A stretch of 64,000 nucleotides of DNA from Streptomyces toyocaensis (GTDB lineage Bacteria > Actinomycetota > Actinomycetes > Streptomycetales > Streptomycetaceae). The position numbers were made by a program, and so were the translations under genes. The first letter of the stretch is position 1. The number at the start of each line of letters is the position of its first letter. Location: assembly GCF_000725125.1 (NCBI RefSeq), contig NZ_JFCB01000019.1, forward strand, positions 1-64,000, written 5' to 3'. A model generated the notes under the pieces. That model was not told where the DNA came from and did no database searches. It saw only the letters and a program-made list of their open reading frames with translations. This document shows, piece by piece, positions 8,863 through 19,670 of the stretch.

Positions 8863-9471
8863 ATGAGCGACGCACTTGTCATCGGCGTCCTGGCCCTCCA
8901 GGGCGACGTGCGGGAGCACCTCGTCGCCCTGGCCGCGGCCGGCGCCGTGGCCAGGCCGGTCAGGCGGCCCGAGGAACTCGCCGAGGTCGACGGCCTCGTC
9001 ATCCCCGGCGGCGAGTCCACCACGATCTCCAAGCTGGCCGTCCTCTTCGGCCTGATGGAGCCCCTGCGCGCGCGGGTGCGCGACGGCATGCCCGTCTACG
9101 GCACCTGCGCCGGCATGATCATGCTGGCCGACAAGATCCTCGACCCCCGCTCGGGCCAGGAGACCGTCGGCGGCATCGACATGATCGTGCGCCGCAACGC
9201 CTTCGGACGGCAGAACGAGTCCTTCGAGGCCGCGGTCGACGTCAAGGGCGTCGCCGGCGACCCGGTGGAGGGCGTCTTCATCCGCGCGCCCTGGGTGGAG
9301 TCCGTCGGAGCCGGGGCCGAGGTGCTGGCCGAGCACGGCGGTCACATCGTCGCGGTGCGCCAGGGCAACGTCCTCGCCACCTCGTTCCACCCGGAACTGA
9401 CCGGCGACCACCGCGTCCACGCGCTCTTCGCCGACCTGGTACGGGCGAGGCGGACAGCCGAGTCCTTGTAG
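8863..9471 (+). CDS. pdxT: Pyridoxal 5'-phosphate synthase, glutaminase subunit
   Basis: PdxT hydrolyses glutamine and channels ammonia to PdxS. The 202 residues contain the class I amidotransferase triad: nucleophile Cys82 in GTCAGM and the His176/Glu178 pair in SFHPEL. The GGESTT signature (50-54) of the SNO family is also present. ATG start, 7 bases behind pdxS. The TAG stop lies inside a TAGGAT hexamer (9469-9474) that could serve as a -10 for the next gene. Confidence 0.96.
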   Translation: MSDALVIGVLALQGDVREHLVALAAAGAVARPVRRPEELAEVDGLVIPGGESTTISKLAVLFGLMEPLRARVRDGMPVYGTCAGMIMLADKILDPRSGQETVGGIDMIVRRNAFGRQNESFEAAVDVKGVAGDPVEGVFIRAPWVESVGAGAEVLAEHGGHIVAVRQGNVLATSFHPELTGDHRVHALFADLVRARRTAESL

Positions 9472-9519
9472 GATTCCTGCGTTCGTTGCAGAGATGGGTT
9501 ACGCGAAGGAGACAGGCAG

Positions 9520-10272
9520 ATGTCCGGCCACTCTAAATGGGCCACGACGAAGCACAAGAAGGCCGTGATCGACGCCAAACGCGGCAAGCTCTTCGCGAAG
9601 CTGATCAAGAACATCGAAGTCGCCGCGCGCATGGGCGGCGTCGACCTGGACGGCAACCCCACGCTCTACGACGCCGTCCAGAAGGCCAAGAAGCAGTCGG
9701 TGCCGAACAAGAACATCGACTCCGCCATCAAGCGTGGCGGCGGACTCGAGGCCGGGGGCGCCGAATACGAGACGATCATGTACGAGGGCTACGGCCCGAA
9801 CGGTGTCGCGGTGCTCATCGAGTGCCTCACCGACAACCGCAACCGCGCGGCCTCGGACGTGCGCGTCGCGATGACCCGCAACGGCGGTTCCATGGCGGAC
9901 CCCGGCTCGGTGTCGTACCTGTTCCACCGCAAGGGCGTCGTGATCGTCCCCAAGGGCGAGCTGGCCGAGGACGACGTCCTCGCCGCCGTCCTGGACGCGG
10001 GTGCCGAGGAGGTCAACGACCTCGGTGAGTCCTTCGAGGTGCTCAGCGAGGCCACCGACCTGGTCGCCGTCCGCACCGCGCTGCAGGACGCCGGGATCGA
10101 CTACGACTCCGCCGAGGCCAACTTCGTCCCGACCATGCAGGTCGAGCTGGACGAGGAGGGCGCCAAGAAGATCTTCAAGCTCATCGACGCCCTGGAGGAC
10201 AGCGACGACGTGCAGAACGTCTTCGCCAACTTCGACGTGAGCGACGAGATCATGGAGAAGGTCGACGCGTGA
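9520..10272 (+). CDS. yebC: YebC/PmpR family protein
   Basis: This 250-residue member of the YebC/TACO1 family starts with the invariant SGHSKWATTKHKKAVIDAKR region and has the three-domain layout and length of the family. Family members have been described both as DNA-binding regulators (PmpR, RuvC operon region) and as ribosome-associated factors that relieve stalling at proline runs. The sequence cannot tell which applies here. Location directly before ruvCAB is widely conserved. GAAGGAGA precedes the ATG. A hairpin follows the stop, so ruvCAB likely has its own promoter. Confidence 0.93.
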   Translation: MSGHSKWATTKHKKAVIDAKRGKLFAKLIKNIEVAARMGGVDLDGNPTLYDAVQKAKKQSVPNKNIDSAIKRGGGLEAGGAEYETIMYEGYGPNGVAVLIECLTDNRNRAASDVRVAMTRNGGSMADPGSVSYLFHRKGVVIVPKGELAEDDVLAAVLDAGAEEVNDLGESFEVLSEATDLVAVRTALQDAGIDYDSAEANFVPTMQVELDEEGAKKIFKLIDALEDSDDVQNVFANFDVSDEIMEKVDA

Positions 10273-10288
10273 CGCGTCCACTGATCGG

Positions 10289-10318
10289 CGGGCCGGCGGG
10301 ACACACTCCGCCGGCCCG
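10289..10318 (+). terminator. Hairpin after yebC
   Basis: A perfect 11-bp stem (CGGGCCGGCGG and its complement) with an 8-base loop lies 16 bases past the yebC stop. Confidence 0.65.
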
Positions 10319-10382
10319 TCGCCTTGTCAGTGGCACCCGCTAGCCTGCACGGACAGGTGATCGAGGAAAGAGGGTGCGGCGC

Positions 10383-10949
10383 GTGCGCGTACTGGGGGTG
10401 GACCCGGGGCTGACCCGGTGCGGTGTCGGTGTCGTGGAGGGCGTTGCCGGGCGGCCACTCACCCTGCGCGGCGTGGGAGTCGTCCGCACACCGGCGGATG
10501 CCGACCTCGGCCACCGCCTCGTCGCCGTCGAGCAGGGCCTCGAACGGTGGCTGGACGAGCACCGGCCCGAGTTCGTCGCCGTGGAGCGCGTCTTCAGCCA
10601 GCACAACGTGCGGACGGTGATGGGCACCGCCCAGGCCAGCGCGGTGGCGATCCTGTGCGCCTCCCGCCGCGGCATCCCCGTCGCCCTGCACACGCCCAGC
10701 GAGGTCAAGGCCGCCGTCACCGGCTCCGGCCGCGCGGACAAGGCACAGGTCGGCGCCATGGTCACCCGGCTGCTGCGGCTCGACGCGCCGCCGAAGCCCG
10801 CCGACGCGGCCGACGCCCTCGCGCTCGCCATCTGCCACATCTGGCGGGCCCCGGCGCAGAACCGGCTCCAGCAGGCCGCCGCCCTGCACGCCTCCCAAGC
10901 CTCCCGCGCGCCCCGCGCCCCGCACGCATCGAAAGGCCGTACGGCATGA
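10383..10949 (+). CDS. ruvC: Crossover junction endodeoxyribonuclease RuvC
   Basis: RuvC resolves Holliday junctions with RuvAB. The 188 residues contain the four acidic catalytic residues: Asp7 in VLGVDPGLTRCG, Glu68 in VERVF, and Asp141 and Asp144 in KPADAADALALA. I chose the GTG at 10383 because it gives the family N terminus and sits 9 bases after AGAGG. A GTG at 10374 would add three residues (MRR) and cannot be excluded. The stop overlaps the ruvA ATG by four bases. Confidence 0.95.
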   Translation: MRVLGVDPGLTRCGVGVVEGVAGRPLTLRGVGVVRTPADADLGHRLVAVEQGLERWLDEHRPEFVAVERVFSQHNVRTVMGTAQASAVAILCASRRGIPVALHTPSEVKAAVTGSGRADKAQVGAMVTRLLRLDAPPKPADAADALALAICHIWRAPAQNRLQQAAALHASQASRAPRAPHASKGRTA

Positions 10950-11551
10950 TCGCCTTCGTCAGCGGCACGGTCGCCGCCCTCGCCCCCGACACCGCGGTGG
11001 TCGAGGTCGGCGGGGTCGGCATGGCCGTCCAGTGCACGCCGAACACGCTGTCCACGCTCCGCGTAGGCAAGCCCGCGAAACTCGCCACCTCGCTCGTCGT
11101 CCGCGAGGACTCCCTGACCCTGTACGGCTTCGCCGACGACGACGAGCGTCAGGTCTTCGAGCTGCTCCAGACCGCCAGCGGCGTCGGCCCCCGGCTGGCC
11201 CAGGCGATGCTCGCCGTGCACGCCCCCGACGCCCTGCGCAGAGCCGTCTCCACCGGGGACGAGAAGGCGCTGACCGCCGTCCCCGGCATCGGCAGGAAGG
11301 GCGCCCAGAAGCTGCTCCTGGAGCTGAAGGACCGCCTCGGCGAACCGGTCGGCGCGCCCGCCGTCGGCACACCGGTCACTTCCGGCTGGCGGGACCAGCT
11401 GCACGCGGCCCTGATCGGCCTCGGCTACGCGACCCGCGAGGCCGACGAGGCCGTGTCCGCCGTGGCGCCCCAGGCGGAGGCCGCCGGTGGCACCCCGCAG
11501 GTGGGGCAGCTGCTGAAGGCCGCCCTGCAGACGCTGAACCGCGCCCGATAG
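10946..11551 (+). CDS. ruvA: Holliday junction branch migration protein RuvA
   Basis: RuvA binds the four-way junction as a tetramer and loads RuvB. The 201 residues show the N-terminal OB-fold start (MIAFVSGTVA), two helix-hairpin-helix motifs (ASGVGPRLAQAML and VPGIGRKGAQKLLLELKDR), and a short C-terminal RuvB-contacting domain after a Pro/Ala linker. Its ATG overlaps the ruvC TGA (ATGA), implying translational coupling. ruvB starts 41 bases downstream. Confidence 0.96.
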   Translation: MIAFVSGTVAALAPDTAVVEVGGVGMAVQCTPNTLSTLRVGKPAKLATSLVVREDSLTLYGFADDDERQVFELLQTASGVGPRLAQAMLAVHAPDALRRAVSTGDEKALTAVPGIGRKGAQKLLLELKDRLGEPVGAPAVGTPVTSGWRDQLHAALIGLGYATREADEAVSAVAPQAEAAGGTPQVGQLLKAALQTLNRAR

Positions 11552-11592
11552 CCCGCGCCCCCTGGCCCGTACGAAGAGCTGAGGCATACGCA

Positions 11593-12663
11593 ATGAACTG
11601 GGACGACACCACCGACACACCCGCCGAGGAGCGGCTCGTCGGTGCGTCCGCCGACCGTGAGGACCAGGCCGTCGAAGCGGCCCTGCGCCCCAAGGACCTG
11701 GGCGAGTTCATCGGTCAGGAGAAGGTCCGCGAACAGCTCGACCTCGTCCTGCGCGCGGCACGCGCACGCGGTGCCACCGCCGACCACGTGCTGCTCTCCG
11801 GCGCCCCCGGCCTCGGCAAGACCACCCTGTCGATGATCATCGCGGCCGAGATGGAAGCCCCCATCCGCATCACCTCGGGCCCCGCCATCCAGCATGCGGG
11901 TGACCTCGCGGCGATCCTCTCCTCCCTTCAGGAGGGAGAGGTCCTCTTCCTCGACGAGATCCACCGCATGTCCCGGCCCGCCGAGGAGATGCTCTACATG
12001 GCGATGGAGGACTTCCGCGTCGACGTCATCGTCGGCAAGGGCCCGGGCGCCACCGCCATCCCCCTCGAACTGCCCCCCTTCACCCTCGTCGGCGCCACCA
12101 CCCGGGCCGGCCTGCTGCCGCCCCCGCTGCGCGACCGCTTCGGCTTCACCGCGCACATGGAGTTCTACGAGCCGGCCGAGCTGGAACGGGTCGTGCACCG
12201 CTCGGCGAGCCTGCTCGACGTGGAGATCGAACCGGACGGGGCCGCGGAGATCGCCGGCCGCTCCCGCGGCACGCCCCGCATCGCCAACCGCCTCCTGCGC
12301 CGCGTCCGGGACTACGCGCAGGTCAAGGCCGACGGCCTGATCACCAGGGACATCGCCGCGGCGGCCCTCGCCGTCTACGAGGTCGACGCCCGCGGCCTGG
12401 ACCGGCTGGACCGGGGGGTGCTCGAGGCCCTGCTGAAGCTGTTCGGGGGCGGACCGGTGGGCCTGTCCACGCTCGCTGTCGCGGTGGGGGAGGAGCGTGA
12501 GACCGTGGAAGAGGTGGCGGAACCCTTCCTGGTACGGGAGGGACTGCTCGCCCGCACCCCGCGCGGTCGGGTCGCCACCCCTGCGGCATGGGCGCATCTC
12601 GGCCTCGTACCGCCACGCTCCCGGACCGCTGGAAACGGACAAGGGGACCTGTTCGGGGCGTGA
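11593..12663 (+). CDS. ruvB: Holliday junction branch migration ATPase RuvB
   Basis: RuvB is the hexameric AAA+ motor of branch migration. The 356 residues show Walker A GAPGLGKT (70-77), Walker B with DEIH (121-124), the sensor region VGATTRAGLLPPPLRDRFG with its arginine finger, and the C-terminal winged helix (GLLARTPRGRVAT). The ATG at 11593 has GCTGAGG upstream. This ends the ruvCAB operon. Only a weak inverted repeat of CCCGGG follows at about 12679-12696. Confidence 0.97.
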   Translation: MNWDDTTDTPAEERLVGASADREDQAVEAALRPKDLGEFIGQEKVREQLDLVLRAARARGATADHVLLSGAPGLGKTTLSMIIAAEMEAPIRITSGPAIQHAGDLAAILSSLQEGEVLFLDEIHRMSRPAEEMLYMAMEDFRVDVIVGKGPGATAIPLELPPFTLVGATTRAGLLPPPLRDRFGFTAHMEFYEPAELERVVHRSASLLDVEIEPDGAAEIAGRSRGTPRIANRLLRRVRDYAQVKADGLITRDIAAAALAVYEVDARGLDRLDRGVLEALLKLFGGGPVGLSTLAVAVGEERETVEEVAEPFLVREGLLARTPRGRVATPAAWAHLGLVPPRSRTAGNGQGDLFGA

Positions 12664-12710
12664 CGGCGAGCGTGCTGGCCCGGGCAGGAACCCGGGTGCC
12701 ATGCTGAGCG

Positions 12711-12740
12711 TTGTTCCCTTGGTGCGGACTCGCTTAGACT
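12711..12740 (+). promoter_or_regulatory. Candidate promoter for yajC-secD-secF
   Basis: TTGTTC (12711-12716) and TAGACT (12735-12740) are separated by 18 bases, in the gap between ruvB and yajC. The -10 fits the vegetative TAnnnT pattern; the -35 is only half matched. Confidence 0.4.
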
Positions 12741-12828
12741 CCGCCGATGCCGCCCTTGCCGGCGGCATCACATACCCCCAACCATCAGGCCGTTCACCAT
12801 CGCGGTCGTGTGAAGGAAGTTCCGACCC

Positions 12829-13317
12829 GTGAGTCTCCTGACCCTCCTCCCGTTCATTGTGCTCATCGGGGCCATGTTCCTGATGACCCGGTCGGCCAAG
12901 AAGAAGCAGCAGCAGGCCATCGAGATGCGGAACCAGATGCAGCCCGGTTCCGGCGTCCGCACCATCGGGGGCATGTACGCCACGGTCAAGGAGGTCAACG
13001 AGGACACCGTCCTCCTCGACGCCGGCCCGGGTGTGGAACTGCTGTTCGCCAAGAACTCGATCGGTGCCGTCCTGACCGACGACGAGTACAACCGCATCGT
13101 CCACGGCATCGAGCACGACCTGAAGGCCGACGCCGACGTCGTGCCCGACGACGCCTCCTCCCTCACCGAGACCGACGACTCCTCCGACGCTGCCGCCGCC
13201 TCCGACGACACGCCTGTCGACCTCGGCAAGAAGGACGCGGCCGACGCCGACACCGCCGACGGGGCGAAGGCGGACGCACAGCCGAAGAAGTCCGACGGCG
13301 ACTCCGACGCGAAGTAG
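12829..13317 (+). CDS. yajC: Preprotein translocase accessory subunit YajC
   Basis: YajC is a small single-pass inner membrane protein associated with SecDF and YidC. It has an N-terminal membrane helix (about residues 3-21), then the conserved region with RSAKKKQQQ and GSGVRTIGGMYATVKEV. The last 60 or so residues are an Asp/Ala-rich acidic tail that is longer than in enterobacteria (162 residues against about 110). GTG start behind GAAGGAAG. It precedes secD and secF in the usual order, but a strong hairpin stands between yajC and secD. Confidence 0.92.
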   Translation: MSLLTLLPFIVLIGAMFLMTRSAKKKQQQAIEMRNQMQPGSGVRTIGGMYATVKEVNEDTVLLDAGPGVELLFAKNSIGAVLTDDEYNRIVHGIEHDLKADADVVPDDASSLTETDDSSDAAAASDDTPVDLGKKDAADADTADGAKADAQPKKSDGDSDAK

Positions 13318-13320
13318 TCG

Positions 13321-13361
13321 TGTCCCGGGGCGCGCGGGTACCGTCCGCGCGCCCCGGGACA
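13321..13361 (+). terminator. Strong hairpin between yajC and secD
   Basis: A perfect 17-bp stem (13321-13337 with 13345-13361) and a 7-base loop start 3 bases after the yajC stop. It may be a full or partial terminator inside the sec cluster. Confidence 0.7.
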
Positions 13362-13448
13362 TGCCCAGCTCGCACGGAATCCCGACACCATGTCATGGCC
13401 GCCCGCCCCTGACCCGGCACGGGACGGCCCGAGAGGGAGTACGAGAAG

Positions 13449-15227
13449 GTGGCAGCACTCAAAAAGGGACGGAACGCGAGCGCCACAAGTAAGCCGTGGC
13501 GCTCGCTCGCTCTGATCCTGATCGCCATCGTGGCGCTCACCGGGGGGATGTTCGCCTCCGGGCACACGACTCCGCGCCTCGGCATCGACCTGGCCGGCGG
13601 AACGAGCATCACGCTGGCGGCGGTCCCCGAGGCCGGCCAGGAGTCCGCGATCAACAAGACCAACATGGACACGGCCGTCTCCATCATGGAGCGGCGTGTC
13701 AACGGTCTCGGTGTCTCCGAGGCCGAGGTCCAGACGCAGGGCACCCGCAACATCATCGTCAACATTCCCAAGGGCACGAACTCCAGGCAGGCCCGGGAAC
13801 AGGTCGGCACCACCGCCAAGCTCTACTTCCGTCCCGTGATCGCCACCGAACTCGCCGGCGGCGGGGCCGCTCCGACGCCCAGCGCGACCGGAAACGGCTC
13901 GGAGCAGGACTCCGGGAAGGACAAGGCGACCGACAAGGCCACGGAGAAGGCGACGGACGGCGCGTCCCCGTCCGCCTCCGGCAGCCCGTCGGCGAGCGCC
14001 ACCACGCAGGGCCGCGCGGTCACCGACGCCCTGAAGGCCGAAGAGACCCCGTCCGGCTCCCCGAGCGGCAAGGCCAGCCCCTCACCGTCCGCCACCGGCG
14101 GCACCTCGGGCGACGCCGACGGCAAGCTCCAGGCCCAGTACGCCGCGCTCGACTGCACCAAGGAGAGCGTCCGCGCGAAGGCCGGTGACGGGTCCAAGTC
14201 CAGCGACACGACCGTCGCCTGTGGCCAGAACTCCCAGGGCCAGTGGCAGAAGTACATCCTCGGCCCCGCCGCGGTCGACGGCACGGACGTCGACGAGGCC
14301 AAGGCCGTCCTGAACACCCAGACCGGCGCCGGCTGGACCGTGACCATGGACTTCACGGACAAGGGCGCCAAGAAGTTCGCCGACATCACCGGCCAGCTCG
14401 CCCAGAAGCAGTCCCCGCAGAACCAGTTCGCCATCGTGCTGGACAACGAGGTCGTCTCCGACCCGTACGTCAGCCAGGCGCTGACCGGCGGCAACGCCGA
14501 GATCTCCGGCAACTTCACCCAGCAGTCGGCGCAGGAACTGGCCAACATGCTGTCCTACGGCGCCCTGCCGCTGACCTTCCGCGAGGACAGCGTCACCACC
14601 GTGACCGCGGCCCTCGGCGGTGAGCAGCTGAAGGCGGGCCTGATCGCCGGCGCCATCGGCCTCGCCCTGGTCGTGCTCTACCTGCTGTTCTACTACCGCG
14701 GCCTGTCCTTCATCGCCATCCTGTCCCTGCTGGTGTCCGCCGCCCTCACCTACGTGATCATGTCGCTGCTCGGCCCGGCCATCGGCTTCGCGCTGAACCT
14801 GCCGGCCGTGTGCGGTGCCATCGTCGCCATCGGCATCACGGCGGACTCGTTCATCGTCTTCTTCGAACGGGTCCGGGACGAGATCCGCGAGGGCCGCTCG
14901 CTGCGTCCCTCCGTCGAGCGCGCCTGGCCGCGCGCCCGGCGCACCATCCTGGTGTCCGACTTCGTGTCGTTCCTCGCCGCCGCCGTGCTCTTCGTCGTCA
15001 CCGTCGGCAAGGTGCAGGGCTTCGCGTTCACGCTGGGCCTGACCACCGTGCTCGACGTCGTGGTGGTGTTCCTCTTCACCAAGCCGCTGCTGACGCTGAT
15101 GGCCCGCCGGAAGTTCTTCGCGAGCGGCCACAAGTGGTCCGGTCTCGACCCGAAGGCGCTGGGCGCGAAACCGCCCCTGCGCCGTACCCGCCGTCCCTCC
15201 GCCCCTGCCCAGACGAAGGAGGCGTGA
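13449..15227 (+). CDS. secD: Protein translocase subunit SecD
   Basis: SecD works with SecF in proton-motive-force-driven late steps of Sec export. The 592 residues show TM1 (about 20-37), the P1 head domain, and five clustered C-terminal helices including the RND core GIGITADSFIVFFERVRDE region. The P1 domain is interrupted by a low-complexity Thr/Ser/Ala/Pro/Lys-rich insertion at about 137-226, which should lie outside the membrane. The second half of P1 resumes at LQAQYAALDC. GTG start. secF begins 3 bases after the stop. Confidence 0.96.
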   Translation: MAALKKGRNASATSKPWRSLALILIAIVALTGGMFASGHTTPRLGIDLAGGTSITLAAVPEAGQESAINKTNMDTAVSIMERRVNGLGVSEAEVQTQGTRNIIVNIPKGTNSRQAREQVGTTAKLYFRPVIATELAGGGAAPTPSATGNGSEQDSGKDKATDKATEKATDGASPSASGSPSASATTQGRAVTDALKAEETPSGSPSGKASPSPSATGGTSGDADGKLQAQYAALDCTKESVRAKAGDGSKSSDTTVACGQNSQGQWQKYILGPAAVDGTDVDEAKAVLNTQTGAGWTVTMDFTDKGAKKFADITGQLAQKQSPQNQFAIVLDNEVVSDPYVSQALTGGNAEISGNFTQQSAQELANMLSYGALPLTFREDSVTTVTAALGGEQLKAGLIAGAIGLALVVLYLLFYYRGLSFIAILSLLVSAALTYVIMSLLGPAIGFALNLPAVCGAIVAIGITADSFIVFFERVRDEIREGRSLRPSVERAWPRARRTILVSDFVSFLAAAVLFVVTVGKVQGFAFTLGLTTVLDVVVVFLFTKPLLTLMARRKFFASGHKWSGLDPKALGAKPPLRRTRRPSAPAQTKEA

Positions 15228-15230
15228 GAG

Positions 15231-16349
15231 ATGTCGAAGCTCGGCACCCTCGGCGCCCGACTGCACCACGGCGAGATCGGCTACGACTTCGTCAAGAACC
15301 GCAAGATCTGGTACGGCGTCTCCATCCTGATCACCATCACGGCCATCCTCGGCCTGGCGGTGCGCGGCCTGCACATGGGCATCGAGTTCCAGGGCGGAGC
15401 GGTCTTCACCACCCCGAAGAACATGAGCGTGTCGGTCGCCACGGCCGAGGGGTACGCGGAGGACGCCTCCGGCCACGACGCCATCGTGCAGAAGCTCGGC
15501 GACGGCACCATGCGCATCCAGGTCGCCGGCATCGACACCCAGACCTCGGACAAGATCAAGGACACCCTCGCCGAGGACCTCAAGGTCGACGCCGAGCAGA
15601 TCAACGCCGAGCTGGTCGGTCCCAGCTGGGGTGAACAGATCGCCAACAAGGCCTGGCAGGGCCTCGGCATCTTCATGATCCTCGTCGTGATCTACCTGGC
15701 GATCGCCTTCGAGTGGCGCATGGCGCTCGCCGCGTTCGTCGCGCTGATCCACGACATCACCATCACCGTCGGTATCTACGCCCTCGTCGGCTTCGAGGTC
15801 ACGCCCGGCACGGTGATCGGTCTGCTCACCATCCTCGGTTACTCGCTGTACGACACGGTCGTCGTCTTCGACAGCCTCAAGGAACAGACCAAGGACATCA
15901 CCAAACAGACCCGCTGGACGTACAGCGAGATCGCCAACCGCTCCATCAACAGCACCCTGGTCCGCTCCATCAACACCACGGTGGTCGCGCTGCTGCCGGT
16001 GGCGGGCCTGTTGTTCATCGGTGGCGGTGTCCTCGGCGCCGGCATGCTGAACGACATCTCGCTGTCGCTGTTCGTCGGTCTCGCGGCCGGTGCGTACTCC
16101 TCGATCTTCATCGCCACCCCGCTCGTCGCCGACCTCAAGGAACTCGAGCCGTCGATGAAGTCCCTGAAGAAGCGGGTCATGGCCAAGCGGGCCCAGGGCG
16201 GGGACGCGGAGGAACCGCAGACGGTCGCGGCCGCCGGCGGGGATGACGACGACGAGCCGGACGACGCCGCGCCCGCGGTCGTCGGTCCGCGCAGCCAGCC
16301 CGCCTCCCGCACCCGCGGCCGGGGCCGTCCCTCGGGGAAGCGCCGATGA
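15231..16349 (+). CDS. secF: Protein translocase subunit SecF
   Basis: This 372-residue six-helix partner of SecD has a typical TM1, a short P1-type periplasmic region starting at GIEFQGGA, and the RND motif GYSLYDTVVVFDSLKEQT. Its C-terminal cytosolic tail of about 60 residues is acidic and then Arg-rich. The ATG follows secD by 3 bases behind GGAGGCG. Its TGA overlaps the apt ATG by four bases, so apt is translated from the same message. Confidence 0.96.
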   Translation: MSKLGTLGARLHHGEIGYDFVKNRKIWYGVSILITITAILGLAVRGLHMGIEFQGGAVFTTPKNMSVSVATAEGYAEDASGHDAIVQKLGDGTMRIQVAGIDTQTSDKIKDTLAEDLKVDAEQINAELVGPSWGEQIANKAWQGLGIFMILVVIYLAIAFEWRMALAAFVALIHDITITVGIYALVGFEVTPGTVIGLLTILGYSLYDTVVVFDSLKEQTKDITKQTRWTYSEIANRSINSTLVRSINTTVVALLPVAGLLFIGGGVLGAGMLNDISLSLFVGLAAGAYSSIFIATPLVADLKELEPSMKSLKKRVMAKRAQGGDAEEPQTVAAAGGDDDDEPDDAAPAVVGPRSQPASRTRGRGRPSGKRR

Positions 16350-16894
16350 CCGAGCTCACCGACATCTCGGACCTGCTGCTCAGCCGGATCCGGGACGTGG
16401 CGGACTACCCGGAGCCGGGGGTGATGTTCAAGGACATCACCCCGCTCCTGGCGGACCCCGCGGCATTCTCCGCGCTGAGCGACGCCTTCGCCGGCATCGC
16501 CCGGAGCACCGGCGCGACCAAGATCGTCGGCCTGGAGGCACGGGGCTTCATCCTCGGCGCCCCGGTCGCCGTCCGCGCCGGCCTCGGTTTCATCCCCGTG
16601 CGCAGGGCGGGCAAGCTCCCCGGAGCCACCCTCAGCCAGGCGTACGACCTGGAGTACGGCTCCGCCGAGATCGAGGTGCACGCGGAGGACCTCCGTGCGG
16701 ACGACCGCGTCCTGGTGGTCGACGACGTCCTCGCCACCGGCGGCACCGCCGAGGCGTCGGTCCAGCTCATCCGCCGGGCGGGCGCCGAGGTGGCGGGCCT
16801 CGCCGTGCTGATGGAGCTCGGCTTCCTCGGCGGCCGTGCCCGGCTGGAGCCGGCCCTCGCGGGCGCACCCCTCGAGGCGCTGCTCACGGTCTGA
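16346..16894 (+). CDS. apt: Adenine phosphoribosyltransferase
   Basis: Apt salvages adenine with PRPP to give AMP. The 182 residues contain the family start (LLSRIRDVADYPEPGVMFKDITP), the GLEARGFI loop, and the PRPP-binding motif VLVVDDVLATGGTA near residues 128-141. The start overlaps the secF stop (ATGA). Linkage secD-secF-apt-relA is common in actinobacteria. Confidence 0.96.
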   Translation: MTELTDISDLLLSRIRDVADYPEPGVMFKDITPLLADPAAFSALSDAFAGIARSTGATKIVGLEARGFILGAPVAVRAGLGFIPVRRAGKLPGATLSQAYDLEYGSAEIEVHAEDLRADDRVLVVDDVLATGGTAEASVQLIRRAGAEVAGLAVLMELGFLGGRARLEPALAGAPLEALLTV

Positions 16895-16910
16895 CCGGCC
16901 ACAGGAGAAC

Positions 16911-16950
16911 CACGTGGGCGGACCCGGAGGAATCCGGTGTCCGCCCCGTG
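16911..16950 (+). terminator. Hairpin after apt
   Basis: A 17-bp stem with two single-base bulges closes a GGAA loop (16929-16932), 16 bases past the apt stop. Its 3' half is shared with the SigR-type promoter of relA. Confidence 0.6.
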
Positions 16951-16954
16951 CGTT
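16929..16954 (+). promoter_or_regulatory. SigR-type promoter upstream of relA
   Basis: GGAAT (16929-16933), exactly 18 bases, then GTT (16952-16954) matches the consensus of the thiol-oxidative-stress sigma factor SigR (GGAAT-N18/19-GTT). The element lies about 110 bases before the relA TTG start. relA has been reported as a SigR target in S. coelicolor, from memory. Confidence 0.7.
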
Positions 16955-17066
16955 TCCGGGGTAGACGGTCCTCACACCGCTCCGAAGGCGATCCGCGGGC
17001 GGGGGATCGCTACCATGGGGTCTCCGGAGCCTGACCGGGGACCCGGATCGCGCACGAGGAGTCCTC

Positions 17067-19589
<2,523 letters not shown>

Positions 19590-19624
19590 GAGGGGGCTGC
19601 CGTCGTGCGGCCGCCGACACACGA

Positions 19625-19656
19625 ATGAGGGGCTCCTTCTGGAAGGAGCCCCTCAT
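19625..19656. terminator. Bidirectional terminator between relA and the DUF349 gene
   Basis: A perfect 15-bp inverted repeat (19625-19639 with 19642-19656) has a 2-base centre, so the real loop is CTGG. It lies between two convergent genes and can serve both. Confidence 0.85.
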
Positions 19657-19670
19657 GACGTGCGACGGGT

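Noticed and set aside
10324..10346. TTGTCA and TAGCCT as a ruvC promoter
   Set aside because: The spacer is only 11 bases, too short for a sigma-70-type promoter. The -10 alone is not enough.
13376..13400. GGAAT at 13376, and further copies at 21962, 24153 and 24270, as SigR promoters
   Set aside because: None has GTT at a spacing of 18 or 19 bases, unlike the relA site.
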